A stretch of DNA of 64,000 bases from Callaeas wilsoni (lineage: Eukaryota; Chordata; Aves; Passeriformes; Callaeidae), in assembly GCA_013398955.1 (NCBI GenBank), contig VWPU01012696.1, forward strand, positions 124,001 through 188,000, written 5' to 3'. This document shows positions 14,680 through 27,725 of this stretch, piece by piece. The notes beneath the pieces were generated by a model that ran no database searches, was not told where the DNA came from, and saw only the letters and a list, made by a program, of their open reading frames with translations. Every line of letters begins with the position of its first letter. Position 1 is the stretch's first letter. The position numbers and the translations under genes were made by a program.

Positions 14680-15585
14680 TATTTTGAAAGGGAGAGACAG
14701 GAAAGAGAAATGGTCTGACAGGAACATAATCAGCACAAGAAATGAAAGTACGAACCCTTGCACATGGGGAGGAACAACCTGATGAACTGCGGTATGCTGA
14801 GGACATCCAGTTTGAAAGCAGCTTTGCAGAAAAGAACCTGGGGTGTGTGGTGGACACCTAGTTGAACATGTCTGACGAGGAAATTGTTTGAGTCCCCATC
14901 GCTGGAGATATTTCAAATGTGTAGTTGTGGGACTTAGGGACAAGGTTTAGTGGTGGACTAAGTGGTACTGGGTTAATGGTTGGACTCAGTGATCTGAAGG
15001 GTCTTTTCCAACATAAATGAATCTATGAGCCCATGATGTGCACTTGCAACAAAGAATTCTGATGATATTCTGGGCTTCCTTAAGCAAAGCATTACCAGAA
15101 GTTAAAACGAGATGATCCTTCCCTTTTATTAAGCACTGGTGAGGCCATGTCTGATGTATTGGGTCAAGTTCTGGGCCCCCAATAACTGTGACGGCGAGAA
15201 TAGACTGAGATATCTGCGACTGCTCAGTCTTGACAGTAGGCAGCTCAGAGGAGATCTTACTATCATGTATACATGCCTCATGGGAGGCAAGAAGAAGATG
15301 GAGGCAGGCTCTTTTCAGTGGTGCCCAGTGGCAGGACCAGAGACAATGAGCACAAACTGAAACACAGGATCGGAAACCACAGTTTTACTATGAGGGTGAG
15401 CAAGTACTGGCACAGGTTGCCCAGAGAGGTTGTGGAATTTCTCTCCTTAAAAATATTCTAAAGTCATCTGGACACTGGTCCTGGTAAATTGGCTCAATCT
15501 AAGCGGCCCTTGAGTGGAGAGGTTGGACCAGATGACCTCCAGACAACCCTTGAAACCTCAACAGTTCTGTACTTCTGAAACTGAT
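14680..15585 (+). mobile_element. CR1 LINE fragment (outer element, interrupted)
   Basis: CR1 ORF2 sequence downstream of the RT catalytic box, from a degenerate 'aaatgggctgacaggaac'-like block (about 14720) through 'cacatggggaggaacaac' (14761) to about 14876. It resumes at about 15029 with 'tgatgtgcacttgcaac' and continues through the C-terminal block: SVVPSGRTRDNEHKLKH then HWHRLPREVVE occur at 15310-15440. It ends in a worn tail near 15575-15585. The break between the two halves is filled by a second CR1 tail (14877-15028). Collinearity of the two halves supports one original element. Stops and frameshifts are numerous. Confidence 0.88.
14877..15028 (+). mobile_element. CR1 3' tail nested inside another CR1
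   Basis: About 150 bp matching the extreme 3' end of a different CR1 subfamily: GAGTCCCCATCGCTGGAGAT, then a 'tttagtggtggacta' block, 'gggttaatggttggact', 'ggtcttttccaac' and a degenerate terminal ATCTATGA. This is the UTR-plus-tail part only, so a severely 5'-truncated insertion in the same orientation as its host. The host CR1 sequence continues on both sides, which makes this the younger insertion. No clear target-site duplication is visible, as is usual for CR1. Confidence 0.8.
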
Positions 15586-18197
15586 AAGATGGTTTTAGTT
15601 CTATCAGCTTAACACCCATCTTAGAAAAAAAAATTATCTATAAATGAAACACATTGTGATAGCTCATGTGTGTTTTAGCTGTCCATTTTATATTGCAATG
15701 TCCAATCCTTAAAGATGAGTGTGTCCAGATCATGTGGACTTTTACGGAAGGAGATAGTGGATGGCTTTTTCACTTTAAATCAATTGACCCTTCTAACAGG
15801 AAGACTTAAATATGGGACAGAAAAAGCAGAAGAATTATTGAAGCTGATTTTTAGCACAAAGTTGTGTACCACTTTTAGCAATGATCAGAAAAGGAGTTAC
15901 TGATACAGTTTACAGATTACACAAAAATTGAGAGAATGGTAAATAAAGGAGAGAAAAAATCAGCAGGACAAAACATTCTGAGTTTCCATATAGGCAAATA
16001 TAAAGTCAAGGCTATTTAAAAGAAGAAGGTTTCCGATGGATATGTGATGGAAAACATTGTCTCTGAGAAAGTCTTGTTTAGAGTGGTAAACTTTCCTAAA
16101 CTTCATTGTGACCTAGAAAATGTCTATGACATTGCTGTGTAAAGATGTTCATTGAGGCATACAAAGATAAAGACAGACTAACTGAATTGGACTGAACCCT
16201 ACCAATTAACATTCCTACAAGTTGTCAAGAGCACCAATGGTAAAGTAAAAACCTAGAGTCAAAGAGAAACAAACTGAAAATACTCAAATGAGTGAAAAAC
16301 TTAGTGATAGATTTTCTTATATTACATTATTTGGGTTGTTATAGGAGAGTTCACTGAGGGGTTGTGTTTACTGGAAACAGCATAGATTGATGTCAGTTCC
16401 AGACAACATTGTCTTATTTGATAGAAACCTGTCAACTCTTTCACAGGTGCCAAGCCAACTACCTGAATTCTAGGCTATCACAGGCAGAGAGAGAAATAAA
16501 GACAAATACCTAAAAACCAGTATATACTATATTGCCTTCTCCCTACTCCACACATGAAGTAAGACTTGGCTCTTGCTATCACTCCATTCTCCTCAGGTCC
16601 TTCTTCTTCTCCTCCTTATTTCTCATGTTTTTCTTAGTCTCACACTTTTTGCACTCCACTACGAAAATCCTACCTCAGATGGTAAAATACTTCATTCCTT
16701 ACACTATTATTTTGTGTGGGCATACAGAAAAAGAGAATATCTTGAAAAGCACCTCTGCATAAATTTGTCAAGATTCAGAAGACCTTTGTTTCCAGAACTA
16801 AAGTTGTAGGTGAAGTTGTAAAGGTGAAGATGTACAACTGAATTTGCAGGTGAGCCCCTTCACATTTTTAATTTAGTGTTCCTGGTTTTCTCCTTTTATG
16901 TGCATGTTTATTTTATGGTAAAAAAGACAAGATCAGAGTTTTACAATGACCATGAAAACAATATCCAGCTTATTTTTAAGTGACTTCCTCATTATTCAGG
17001 AAGACTAATTATTCTAATACCATTAGAAAGGCTGCAAAACCCTTGGTTCCCTTAATAATAAGGAGTCTTAAAAAGAAATCCTTACTTAATATATCATATT
17101 TTGATATTATAAAGTTTTATTTATCTGCACCTTTATTGCGGAGGATTCTAAAAATAAAGAAATTACCAGTTGCTATGCAACTAAGCAAATTGAGTCCTGT
17201 GCATTTGAACTGCCAAATGTTACTTAACCATTTAATATAAATGTTATATAACTATTTAATATTGTACATGAGTGGCTGAAACTGTATTGTTATTCTTCTA
17301 GGCCACTTTATTTAATCAGAAGTACTACAGCATCTCCAAATGCAATGATTGTCCCAAAGCAATAAAGCAATTCTCTGATTTATAAACATGGAAATCTGAA
17401 ATGGCAGCAGCTGAAGTCCCTTATGTCTGAAATTGGGACTGCAGCTGATGCTGTGCACAGTCATGGTTTCACCGCAAAAGACGAATGTTAATACATGGTA
17501 GCTGGATAAGTACTGAAGAAATCAGAATGATTAAATCTCTGGGAAATATTTAGGGAAATATATCTTCCAGTTTTGTATGATGAGAAAAAGAATAATTTTG
17601 TTAATCATAGTCCTTACATAAATGCAAAGAGAAAGAATCTTTTAATTAGTAAGAGCACTGCAGGAGCCTGTGGCTAAAAAATGACAGTGAAAAAGTGCAA
17701 ACTAGAATAAACCTGCTCTATTGCAGCAGGTATGATATTTAACCATTAAATCAACTTTTTTTTTCAAAAGTGATGTTAGTTCCCTTTTTCTGTAGTGTTT
17801 AAATTGTGATAGAAATCCAAGTATACTTCTGTCTTAGACCCGAAATCAGACTGCACTGTCACAGCAGTCCATGCTAGTTTTCCAACCTGTGATCAGAGCG
17901 GTGGCCCGTGTGGAGCACATATGACACAAGGTTCAGAATCCAAAGCAGTTACACTTTTTTCTTTAATTTCCTCCCCCAGCCCTTTGTGGGAAATAAGTAA
18001 ATTACTCTCTATATTCAGCTTCATAGTATAACACAACACTCCTTTTAAGTTGTGGGACGTACTTGGACTAGGGTAGAAGCCAGGTAAATTACATCATACA
18101 ATCTTTCTGTGCCTTCCACAGAAGACTATGTAACATTCCCAGAAAATTTGACTCAATTTTCTCCAAAATATCACCTAAATCACTTATGCTGCACTGT
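15586..18197. other. Non-coding stretch
   Basis: No gene or transposon recognised. A pyrimidine-rich patch near 16590-16640 (TTCTTCTTCTCCTCC) is simple sequence. Open frames at 16532-16809 are translations of this patch. Confidence 0.55.
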
Positions 18198-18260
18198 GGG
18201 GGGGGGGGGGGGNNNNNNNNNNNNNNNNNNNNNNNNNNNTTTTTGTTTTTTTTTTTTTTT
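18198..18260. other. Assembly gap flanked by homopolymers
   Basis: Fifteen consecutive G (18198-18212) run into 27 N (18213-18239), then five T, one G and fifteen T (18240-18260). The short N block means true length and content are unknown. The G run and T runs may be real simple sequence or sequencing error at the contig edges. Confidence 0.97.
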
Positions 18261-20929
18261 ACCTAATCTCCCTTATTATGCCTTCTAGAGCCTAACTTCA
18301 AGAAGAACTGTTGAAGATTAGTGCTTTTAGTTAAGAAAATCTATCTTTTATAGATAACTTTAACTTCATGGCATTTCCTTTGGCATGGTACAGCTATTTC
18401 AACTCAACTTCATACACTGCAAAATTAAGAGATTCATTATAGATAATTTTCAAATCCACATGTAACAGCATAAACATATCTGTGTTATATTAATTGTGAT
18501 AACTTAGATGATGCTACTCAAACAGACAACACAATTTTTCATAGTTAAACTGAAAAGGATTTATACAGAACAGTGTACAGTGTATTTTTCTGTTTGCGGT
18601 AGCAGTCTCGTTTGCATAACGTGAACACACCCAGGTACCACTAATGTAATATTTCTGTTGTATATAAATTTTTGCATAGAAAGATACATTTTCTTAAACC
18701 TTATTGCATACAAACATGTATTTCAGCTCATGTTTTGGGATATGCATTATGCTACGTACATGATCTCAAGAAGTCAACAACAGGCAAGATGGGGCTAGAA
18801 GGGTACAAACATCACATCAGAGATACATAGAGCTTAGTCAAAGAACTAAGCATAAAACATTTTTCTCTTATGTGATGTTTCTGTGTCATCTTTACTTTAG
18901 CATCTAGACCTCAGATTCCCCAAAACTAGCTTAGGCCTTGAAGTATGAGTGAGCCAGGGCTGCTGACCCAGCAGCTGCCACTCTCCTCCAGCCAGATGAT
19001 TATTCTTTAGACAAAGCTTAATTTGCCATCCTGTAAAGGTCCTGCATCCTCTCTAGGACTACAGAGTGTTGATCTTGACATGTATTTATCTTCTTGTCTT
19101 TCTGAACAAAATGCCTTATTCAAATGCATCAGCAGTTTTCGACTTGCATGTGTGAGGTGAATATGTGATAGAAACTCATAAAATGTCTGTGAATAGAGCT
19201 GTAAGGTCAATGGGAATCTCCTTTTCTAGCACTTCTGTATCAAAAGTAGATGTCATTTCTATGCAAACATCGATGAAAATGCTTAATTAAGATACGTTTA
19301 GGATACATCCCCACTTTTTGTGATTCAGCCATCCTTCTTGCTTGTCTACACTATATTTATGGATCTATTAACTGATTGTGTTCAGCTAACTGCTGTACTG
19401 GAAAATGAACCTGGCAGAAAGAAACCTGGATCTTATGCAGGAAGAGTCCAGGAGTTCATAGTGAGTACAGAGGAACAGACAGAAAAGACCAGGAGTAGCC
19501 TCTTTTGTGACAATTTTCTGTTATATTTTCCTAGTCTTTACATCAAGACACAACGATACTCAGAGGTATGATATTATCCAAGGCTAAGAGAAATTTTTAG
19601 TTCTATTCCCAATTCTGATTTAGCACAAGCTAGCTAGATTTGTGTAGGAGGTTTATGATGTTGCTGTTTGTCATCCCATTATTCACGTTCTGCCCAATGA
19701 AAGTCAACAGTGATGTTCCTGTTCCTTGTTTAGGACTGGGGAGGTGCCATAGCTGTCACGGGATTAGATTTTTGCTTTTGTTACAATTTATTACACTTAC
19801 TTTGCAAGGTCAGTTTGGGTACCTCTTGAAGGCTTGAATATCAGGCTCCAACTTTGTAGAAAATACGTAAATATGTAAACTAGCTATCTGTGTCACAACT
19901 GGAGAATATGTTTAACATTGAACTTGTTGCCAGCACTTCATGAACAACAGTGAATTTGCCTAAACATATAATTTTGTATTATTATTAATACAGTTTACTT
20001 CCTGCGGAGTGTTTACATACTCAATGTAAGTAGCCATAGGCTATTTTCATAGCTATTAAACAAAGCATCTTAAAGAATTAGAAGAATAGATACCATTCTG
20101 TTTTACTTGTAAATTTTAGACAAAACCATCAAATTTTAATAGGAAATGTCCTTCCCCTTATCTGCACAGATAAATCCCCCTTTACATATTTTGGTCCCCT
20201 CAGAATTTGTAGTGTACTGCAAAGAACATGTATATTCAGTTGGTTAGGCACAGCTATAAGTAAAACAGCAATGAGTAATACTGGAAAGAAAATTTTTAAT
20301 AATCCACTAAATTGAATCCAGTTGAATCCAAATGGAACAGAACTAAAAGGGATAGTCTGACCTGGCACCGGCTGCACAAGCAAATATAATATGAAGAGAA
20401 ATACTGTTCAGATTTTTGGTAGTAGGTAATACAGCTCAAATATTTATCTTTTCTATTGGTGCAACCTTGTTGATTTCCCTACTGAAAATTCAGATGCAAA
20501 CAATGATATTTAGGTAGAGAAGCTTTTTTAGCACACTGTTGACAATTCCATTTAATGATGCTCCTCTTCACAGCTTTTATTTCAAGTGCAAATAGAAGGT
20601 GTATTTTCCACTGATTCTTGTCCTGTCTCCTGTGAATATTTACTGAACATCAAAGGAAAATAGCAATGTTCCCTGAAGCTGTGGTCTCAAAGGACATGAA
20701 CTCTCTAAAGTGTTGTGCTTAGGATGTCATTGCAGCTTCTGCAAACATTGCAATGAATCCTTCTCCTGCATCTGCAGATTTACACCTTAATCCATTGCTG
20801 ACTTAGTAATAATAATGAGACACAGTGATATGGCTGCAAATATAAAGCTAGCATAACTTCCAGCTTGTTTTTCAGCTGACTTAAGGCATTTTTTAAAGCA
20901 GCTAATTCTCAGAGTAAAAATGGAGTTCA
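18261..20929. other. Non-coding stretch
   Basis: Ordinary AT-rich sequence. No CR1, LTR or coding signature found by eye. Short open frames (for example 19007-19210 minus, 19320-19571 plus) lack motifs. Confidence 0.55.
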
Positions 20930-21800
20930 GCAGTGACCCGGACAAAGGAGTTGAGTGCACACTAAAATAAGTTTTCCAACAATGCTGACTTAGGAGGAGT
21001 CGTCGATTCCCTCAATGATAGAGAGGCTGTACAGAGAGATCTTGATGGAGTATAGAGCTATCACCAACCATATGAAATTCAACAAGGAAAAATGCTGGAT
21101 TTTGCATCTGCAATGGTGCAATCCTGCACGTACATATGGACTGGCAGACGTGGCTGAAGCACAGCCCAGAAGAAAGGGATCTGGGGGATTTGGGTTGATA
21201 GCTCAGAATGAGTCAACAGTTTGTGCTGGCAGCCAAAAGGGCCAGCCACATCCCAGAGTGCATTAAGCACAGTATAGCTGACTGCTCAGGAGATGTGATG
21301 GTCCCACTATACTCGGGATTCGAGCTGCCTCAGTTTGAGTAATGTGTGCAGTTTAGGGCTTCCCGATATAAGGAGGACATTCATTAGAATGTATCCAAAG
21401 GAAGGCAATAAAGGTGGCGAAAGGAATAGAGGGCATGAATTACAAAGAGTGACTAAGGATATTGCATTTGTTCAGCCTAGAGGCAAGGAGACTGTGGGGT
21501 GCCCTCATTGCTGTTCACAGCTTCCTCACTGAGGGGAGCACAGAGGGAGGTGTTGAACTCTCTGGTATCCAGCGATAGGACACAAGGGAATGGCTTAGAG
21601 TTGCATCAGAGGAAGTTCAGATGAGCTATTAGGAAAAATTCTTCACTTGGAAGGTGGTTGGGCACTGGAAAATGTTCACAAGGGAAGAGGTCACAACCCT
21701 AAGCCTTCCAGCATTTGAGAGGCACTCTAACAGTGCTCTTAGATATATGGTTTAACTTACAGGTTGCTCTGTGTGGAGACAGGATTTGGATTCCTGTTTG
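20930..21800 (+). mobile_element. Eroded CR1 LINE fragment, RT C-terminal part to 3' region
   Basis: Starts with 'ttcagcagtgacccggac' and 'gttgagtgcaca', the CR1 segment just before the catalytic box. The box itself is degraded: where other copies have FADD, this copy reads FSNN (20972-20983), after a stop and frameshift. It continues with the 'gagggatctgggg' block (about 21175), the 'ttgttcagcctagaggcaaggag' block (about 21468), the 'cttcacttggaaggtggttgggcactgg' block (21640-21670) and a worn 3' region to about 21800 lacking the terminal octamers. Many stops show an old copy. Confidence 0.82.
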
Positions 21801-24800
21801 TACAGAAAAAGCTGTTTATCTTTTAAACAAAGGTAAGTCATTCTATTTAAGCCTTGACTCATTTGTTTAGTTCAAATGTAGCACAGGCAAGTTCTTATCC
21901 TATGCATAGATTATTTATATTGACTGAAAAACAGAGTAACATGCTTTTCATGTTCTGGTTTTGGGCTCACACAGCATCCTTGCCCTTGAAAAGCTTTAAC
22001 TACTTTTCTCATTGTATGCAAAGGTCTTAACTAAGCTAATTATGAGGCTTTTGCAGCAGCAGGACCTCTTGGTTACAGTAAGACAAGTCCCAAACCCAGA
22101 AAGCTTTAGGGATCTCTGCTGCCTGGCTATAAGCCGAGTTCAGTGTTACTCAACACAGTATGCAGTAGTATTAAGAATACATGTGCTGTGCTAAAACTGT
22201 TGTTTATACAAGCCATGCTAGTTTGTATTTTCTTTTCCTTGCAGAGCACAACACATTGCAATGACACACAGTATGAACAATTTTCTACTTCCTTTTCTGC
22301 ACTGAACCTTGTGCAGAAGCCTGAGATAGTGCTTCCTCTCTCATAGTGATCAGTAGCTGCTCCACAAATAGCCAGTGCTGGCAGTGCACTGAGGAAAATC
22401 TTTGCTAGGCTCCCTGTAAATGAGAGGAAGGAATTTCTTAGGACTTAAAATTTTTTCCACATCTTGATAGGTCTAGTTACTTTGTTAAGCCATATAATTA
22501 TTGTGTTAGTCATATAAGCATAGTCAGTGCCTTTTAGCTGTACCCAAAGCAACCCCAGTCGTGTTATGTAAAGTCCAGCGCCCACATCACTGTCTGGTCC
22601 TAAAGGATCTGCTCATGGCCATATTGGAAATTTGCAGTAGTGTGCAGAACAGAACCAAGACTGACAGGGTGCTAAACATGGCACACTTCCTACCCCTCAG
22701 TTTATTACCCTTTTTTACCAACTGAATTACCAATATAGTAAGCACAAATTTCAATTTTTACAGATTTTGTGATTTCATGTATCAAGAAATAACTTTCCTT
22801 CTCCAAGTTTTCTGACAAATCATCATATTGCAGAATCTGGTCTATGCCCTAAAAACAGTTCTACTACTGAAAACAAAACTAGTGAACCTGTTGCTGTTTT
22901 AGGAGTGAGAATATAGACTTTTCTTACCTTTGATGGATTGGGAATATTAAATGATGCAAGTAATTTTTTTACAAATAAGGATTAAATTATATGTCTTTAA
23001 AAAATATATTTATGAAAGAAGAGCATATAGATATTAGACAGTTAAATGAAGCATTCAACTGCTTTATTTCCATTTTCTTCATTTAATAATAACAAAAACC
23101 TGAGCAGTGTGACTTTCAACCAACATTCACTCTTTCATATTAGTCTCATTCTGAATGACAGTATAGTGGTGCCCTGACCCGAGTTAATAACGGGTTGTAG
23201 GTTGTAACGGAGAGATTTTGTCCTCTGTTAACAAAAAACCCAGCGTGATCTTCACCATTTACCTTACTGAGAACAAGACTATACCTACATATCTAGTTTT
23301 ATACCTTTGGTACATCACTGACTTCTCCATTTGTTTGCATTGCCTTTTACTGTTGTTTTTAAATTCTTTCAAGACCGTATTCACTTCAGCTTTACAAAGA
23401 ACATTCGCCAGAGTATTTACTGATCATTGAACTATGTACTATGACTTCATATTCATATACAAACCTGATTTCATATAATTTCATGTCACTTGAAAAGATT
23501 AATGTGACTGAGTAATATGTCTCTGCAGTTACAGTCATGCAGATCTGCAAGTTCTCCTTCACTTGTGACCTCTTTCTTCAAATGCATCAATTTCCTAGAC
23601 TTAATACTAAAAGTCTAGTCATAAAGTGCTCTGAAAGAATTTTCCTCTGGAGCTATTCTGAGATTTTTTCAATTAACTTAAAAAATGACTGACGCTATAA
23701 AAGTCACATATTCCATCTCCTTTTCTGTAACACCAATGTCAGAGAAACATTTGCAATAGTCACACAGGATTTTTTTGTTCTAGTGGTTTTTTTATGTTTT
23801 TTTAAATTATGCTATAAGAAGATTCCAGTTTATGCAAGAAGTGACAATAGGGAAAAAAAAAACCAACACAGCAAAAAAAGCAATATAAAAAAGATACTTT
23901 TCATGGCAGGCACCTACATTACTGATATTAGCTTAGTTTCCTAAGCAATTATAGTCTGTAACTGCAGGTGCACGTTTGGCCCCAGTACTTTTTGAACTGA
24001 TTCAAGATATTAAAACAGATGTCTTCCTATAGATGTTGTAGAGGTAAGTTGAGCAGAAAACTCTAATCCCATGAAAACCTGTCTCAGTCATATCAGACAT
24101 CAGAGAGATCAACTACAGAAGACTTTCACAGTCAGAAAGATTTCATTAATGTTGTCATATCTATAATTAATTGTGTTAGTTTGCCTAAAAAACTCTGAAA
24201 AATATAGAAAAATTCAACATAATATTCCTTAGAAAACAAACATTGGCTCCTTCCTCAGAAGTCAAGAATGGAGAGGTATGTGGTTTGCAGTTAAAATATG
24301 TTTGTTATAAAATGTAATAGTATTTACATATTTCAGTATGGTTTGCTTGTCAGATTTACAGCTAATTTGTGTTAAGACCTTCACATAAATTACACTTCAT
24401 AAGATAGTCAAGGCATTAAATAACAAAGAAAGAACTTCTTGGATTCATTTTTAGCTTAAAAAAAGGGCCTTGAAAAACTCAGGAGTATTTCTGCAGTTGT
24501 TGCTTAAGTATTTATTTTAGGCAATCTATGCCATATTTCACCTTTACTTTGCTTTTTATTACAATAAGATATTTTTATTGTAACCATGTTTTTTTCTTCA
24601 TATCCAGTCATTCTCACCTAGCCTGGCTATTGTTCTTTGGCAGGGAACAACACAAAATATCATCAGATAATGACTCTATTGCTACTGACCTTCACTAACT
24701 CTTTTCACAGATGTCAAAGATGAAATCTCATTTTTTGTTTGCCAGTGGCCCCAATTAATATATTTTGAACATGGTTTTAGACCTGCTTCAAAGGGAAGAA

Positions 24801-27406
24801 GATAAGAAGAAAGGGTGGTGGAAGTATTTCTAGAGGACATCTACTAGTTCCCATCACGTGTCCTTGGCACCTTTACTGAGACCTGGTCTCCAGATTAAGC
24901 TCTCTCAGTGGTGAAAGCAAAATGTGGCTCCCTTGACATGTGTCAAAGGTCTGCTATCAAAGCAATCTTGCCAGGAGAAAGGGATACATTTTGTGAGGCT
25001 GATATAAGCTTCTATGGAAATCTGGCTGGTGGAAAAGCAAGGAAGCATGGGATGGTGTCTAGGCATAACATTGCCTTATACCATTAGTGTGCCTCTGGGA
25101 GTAGTTAAGGGTTCAGTAAGGTTTAATGAAATTATAGCAAATATTTGACAGGCTGACACAGCACTCAGAACACTAATAAAACACCTAGAAGCAGCGTTCT
25201 TTTTCCATCATTTTTAAATAAAGGTTGCAAAGATGAAGTGTTAGGATATTTATAGGAACATATTCTATCAATAACAGCAGAAGGAAGGATTCTGTCATCC
25301 ACTGGAGAGGCTCATGTTGTTACTGCACTCTTGTCTCACTAAATGCAGTGTGTCACAAGTTACAAAAACAAACAAACTCATAAGAAATGGAAAAGAAAAT
25401 TGGAAAAGCCTCGACTGAAAGAAAGAACAAAGTACAGTTACTGCTTAGAGAATCAGTAAAGTGTATTCCTTCACTGATGGCTTAAATTCCTCTCTGGATG
25501 CTACATGGTTATAAGAATTCCAAGCTGCAGATAAGCAGAGGAGACCCATGCAAGGCCATGAAAAAAATGAAGAAAATCTAGAGAAAGCAAGGAGGAATTC
25601 ATACACAGGCTCTACTTCTCTGAAGACACAAAAAGAAGACTGGAGTGTATTGTATTGGAACTTTCAAAAAGAAAGATGTTCCTGTCGATTTTTTCAATGT
25701 GCTGAGGATGAAGAAATTCAAACTTAAAATAAATAATTTCTTACAGGTGAAAATAAAACAGCTGTGAGAAAACATCTTAACTGTTTTTGCCTGCAGTGAA
25801 TCATACCACAAAACTAGAAAGGCTGTTTCAGTGATCACTTCCAAGCCTTTGCTGGTTGTGGGGACCACAATGCTGATCAGTCCAGGTTGCCCAGATCTTG
25901 CCCTTGCTTCACCAGAAAGGTTGCAGGCAGTGTCAGAAAACCTATCTCAAGTCTTAACCTGGAAAAAGTAACTGCCTGTTTTCAGATTTAACAATCAAAA
26001 CGTTCTGGTTACTGTACCACGAGTCCACCAAAGCGTCTGTCACTGTATTAAGGCACATCCAGAACAACTGCAATAATTTTAGACCAATAGCACTTTCTGA
26101 AGTCAGTGAGGGGAAGACTGAGATTGGGATTAACATTGTATTCCCACTTCCTAAGGAAATGAACCAAACGGATGGTTTTCCTCAGACTTTTCAAATTACT
26201 TTAGTGAGAACTTTTCTGAAATCTCCATGTGCTTCTCAGCAGTAGTAAAGGTAACTATTTCTTTGATTAAACACTAATTTCAGCTTATTATACATTTAAT
26301 CATTGCATCATTTAATACAGATCATTTAATTTCTCGTGAAATTATTTTGATGCTATTTTTCTCAACATGTGTTGACAGAAGGTGTTATCCATCAGCCTGT
26401 CAATAGGATACGACAGAGTAATTTCTGTCTGTCTGTAGTGAACTGAACAGGTCCTGACATGCTGGAAAGCAGTTTTTCAACTTAACACTCAGATTGAATT
26501 TAATATTAATAGCACTGGCATTCTGGCTATGCAAGAAAATATAATGACACAGGTTATTAAACTTCATGCTGGAGGGAGGAAGCTAATTGTCTGTAGAAGT
26601 CAGGAAAGAAGATCCCTTTACTACAGTCTATCATCTCATAATAGGTTGCTGTATTACCCAAGAGTTCACTTTCATTTGGAGTATCAGCTTCGACCTCTTC
26701 TCAGGGGACGATACCAGCTGAGTCTATGTTCTGCCCTCAAGAGGAATTCTTCTATTTTTGCAAATGATGACTTGTTTCTTATCAGTTACTTTTAATATTA
26801 GACAACCTCATGTTTGATACCCTACCTGTTATGAATCTTTGTCCCACTCATTCACTTGGGAAACACATTTCCTATGATGTCTTCATTCTGGTTGAGAATG
26901 CTGCTTAATTTAATGTCCTACACTCCCAAAATCATGGGCTGAGAAACTAAAAAGTGCCCTTAGTAAAGCAGAAGTATTAAACATTACACAAAGTATTTGA
27001 AAGCACTTTTTCACTGTATATTGTGCCATTTATAGTGCTTAATTTCTGATGGCATAAAGCATTACTCCATAAATACTAATCACAAATTCAAACATGCAAA
27101 GCTGTTCAACTTATATTCAAAATCATATAACAGTCAATTAATTTCTCTTTTACATGTAGAGACTGCTGCCAGGAAAATGCTATATTTTGATAGGGAAATG
27201 AAGTGACACAAAGGGCAATGTTTATAAAGAAACCTGTAAAAATATCTACTTACCTCACAAGAGTACTTGAAATCCAAATACTCTCAAAACCACTTTATAT
27301 TCCTTTGTGAAATAATTTCTGTTCAGTTTAATGTAACAGTAATACTCCTTGATGTTACTTGTAAACTGGTTTATCTGCCTGATGTTTGTGGGTACCACAG
27401 AGATAT
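21801..27406. other. Non-coding stretch
   Basis: No repeat family or exon recognised over 5.6 kb. Open frames are all under 90 codons and without motifs. Some poly-A and poly-T tracts occur (for example around 23858-23880). Confidence 0.55.
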
Positions 27407-27725
27407 AAGGCACAGTGTGGGATCCAGTATTGATCCCTGCGGGACCTTACCTGTGACAGGCTGCCAGCCTGCCACCCACTGATTACCATTCTGTGAGAAC
27501 GACCTCTTAGCCCGTTTCCTACCTATCTCACAGACCACCCATCCAATTTGTATCTCGCCAGTTTGTCCATGAGACTGCTATGGGAAGCAATCTTGAATGC
27601 TTTGCTCAAATACAGGTAAACAACATCCACTGCTCTTCCTGTGTTGATGGACGACACTTTTTTTTTAGTTGTAGAGGATGATTAAGTTAGTCTGTCATGA
27701 TTTATCTTTTGTGACACTCCTTACC
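27407..27725 (-). mobile_element. CR1 LINE fragment, RT palm segment
   Basis: On the minus strand, QPVTGKVPQGSILDP is readable at about 27421-27468, followed upstream by a decayed YLxxSKAFxxxSHS block (about 27575-27620). There the usual FD reads FK and two residues are missing. This is the RT region between motif A and the PQGS motif. Sequence differs from the 8.7-kb copy throughout, suggesting another CR1 subfamily. Both ends are truncated, and an interrupting T8 run occurs near 27659. Confidence 0.85.

Noticed and set aside
23160..23230. TGGTGCCCTGACCCGAG looked like a retroviral tRNA primer site
   Set aside because: No LTR end lies directly upstream and no retroviral sequence follows.
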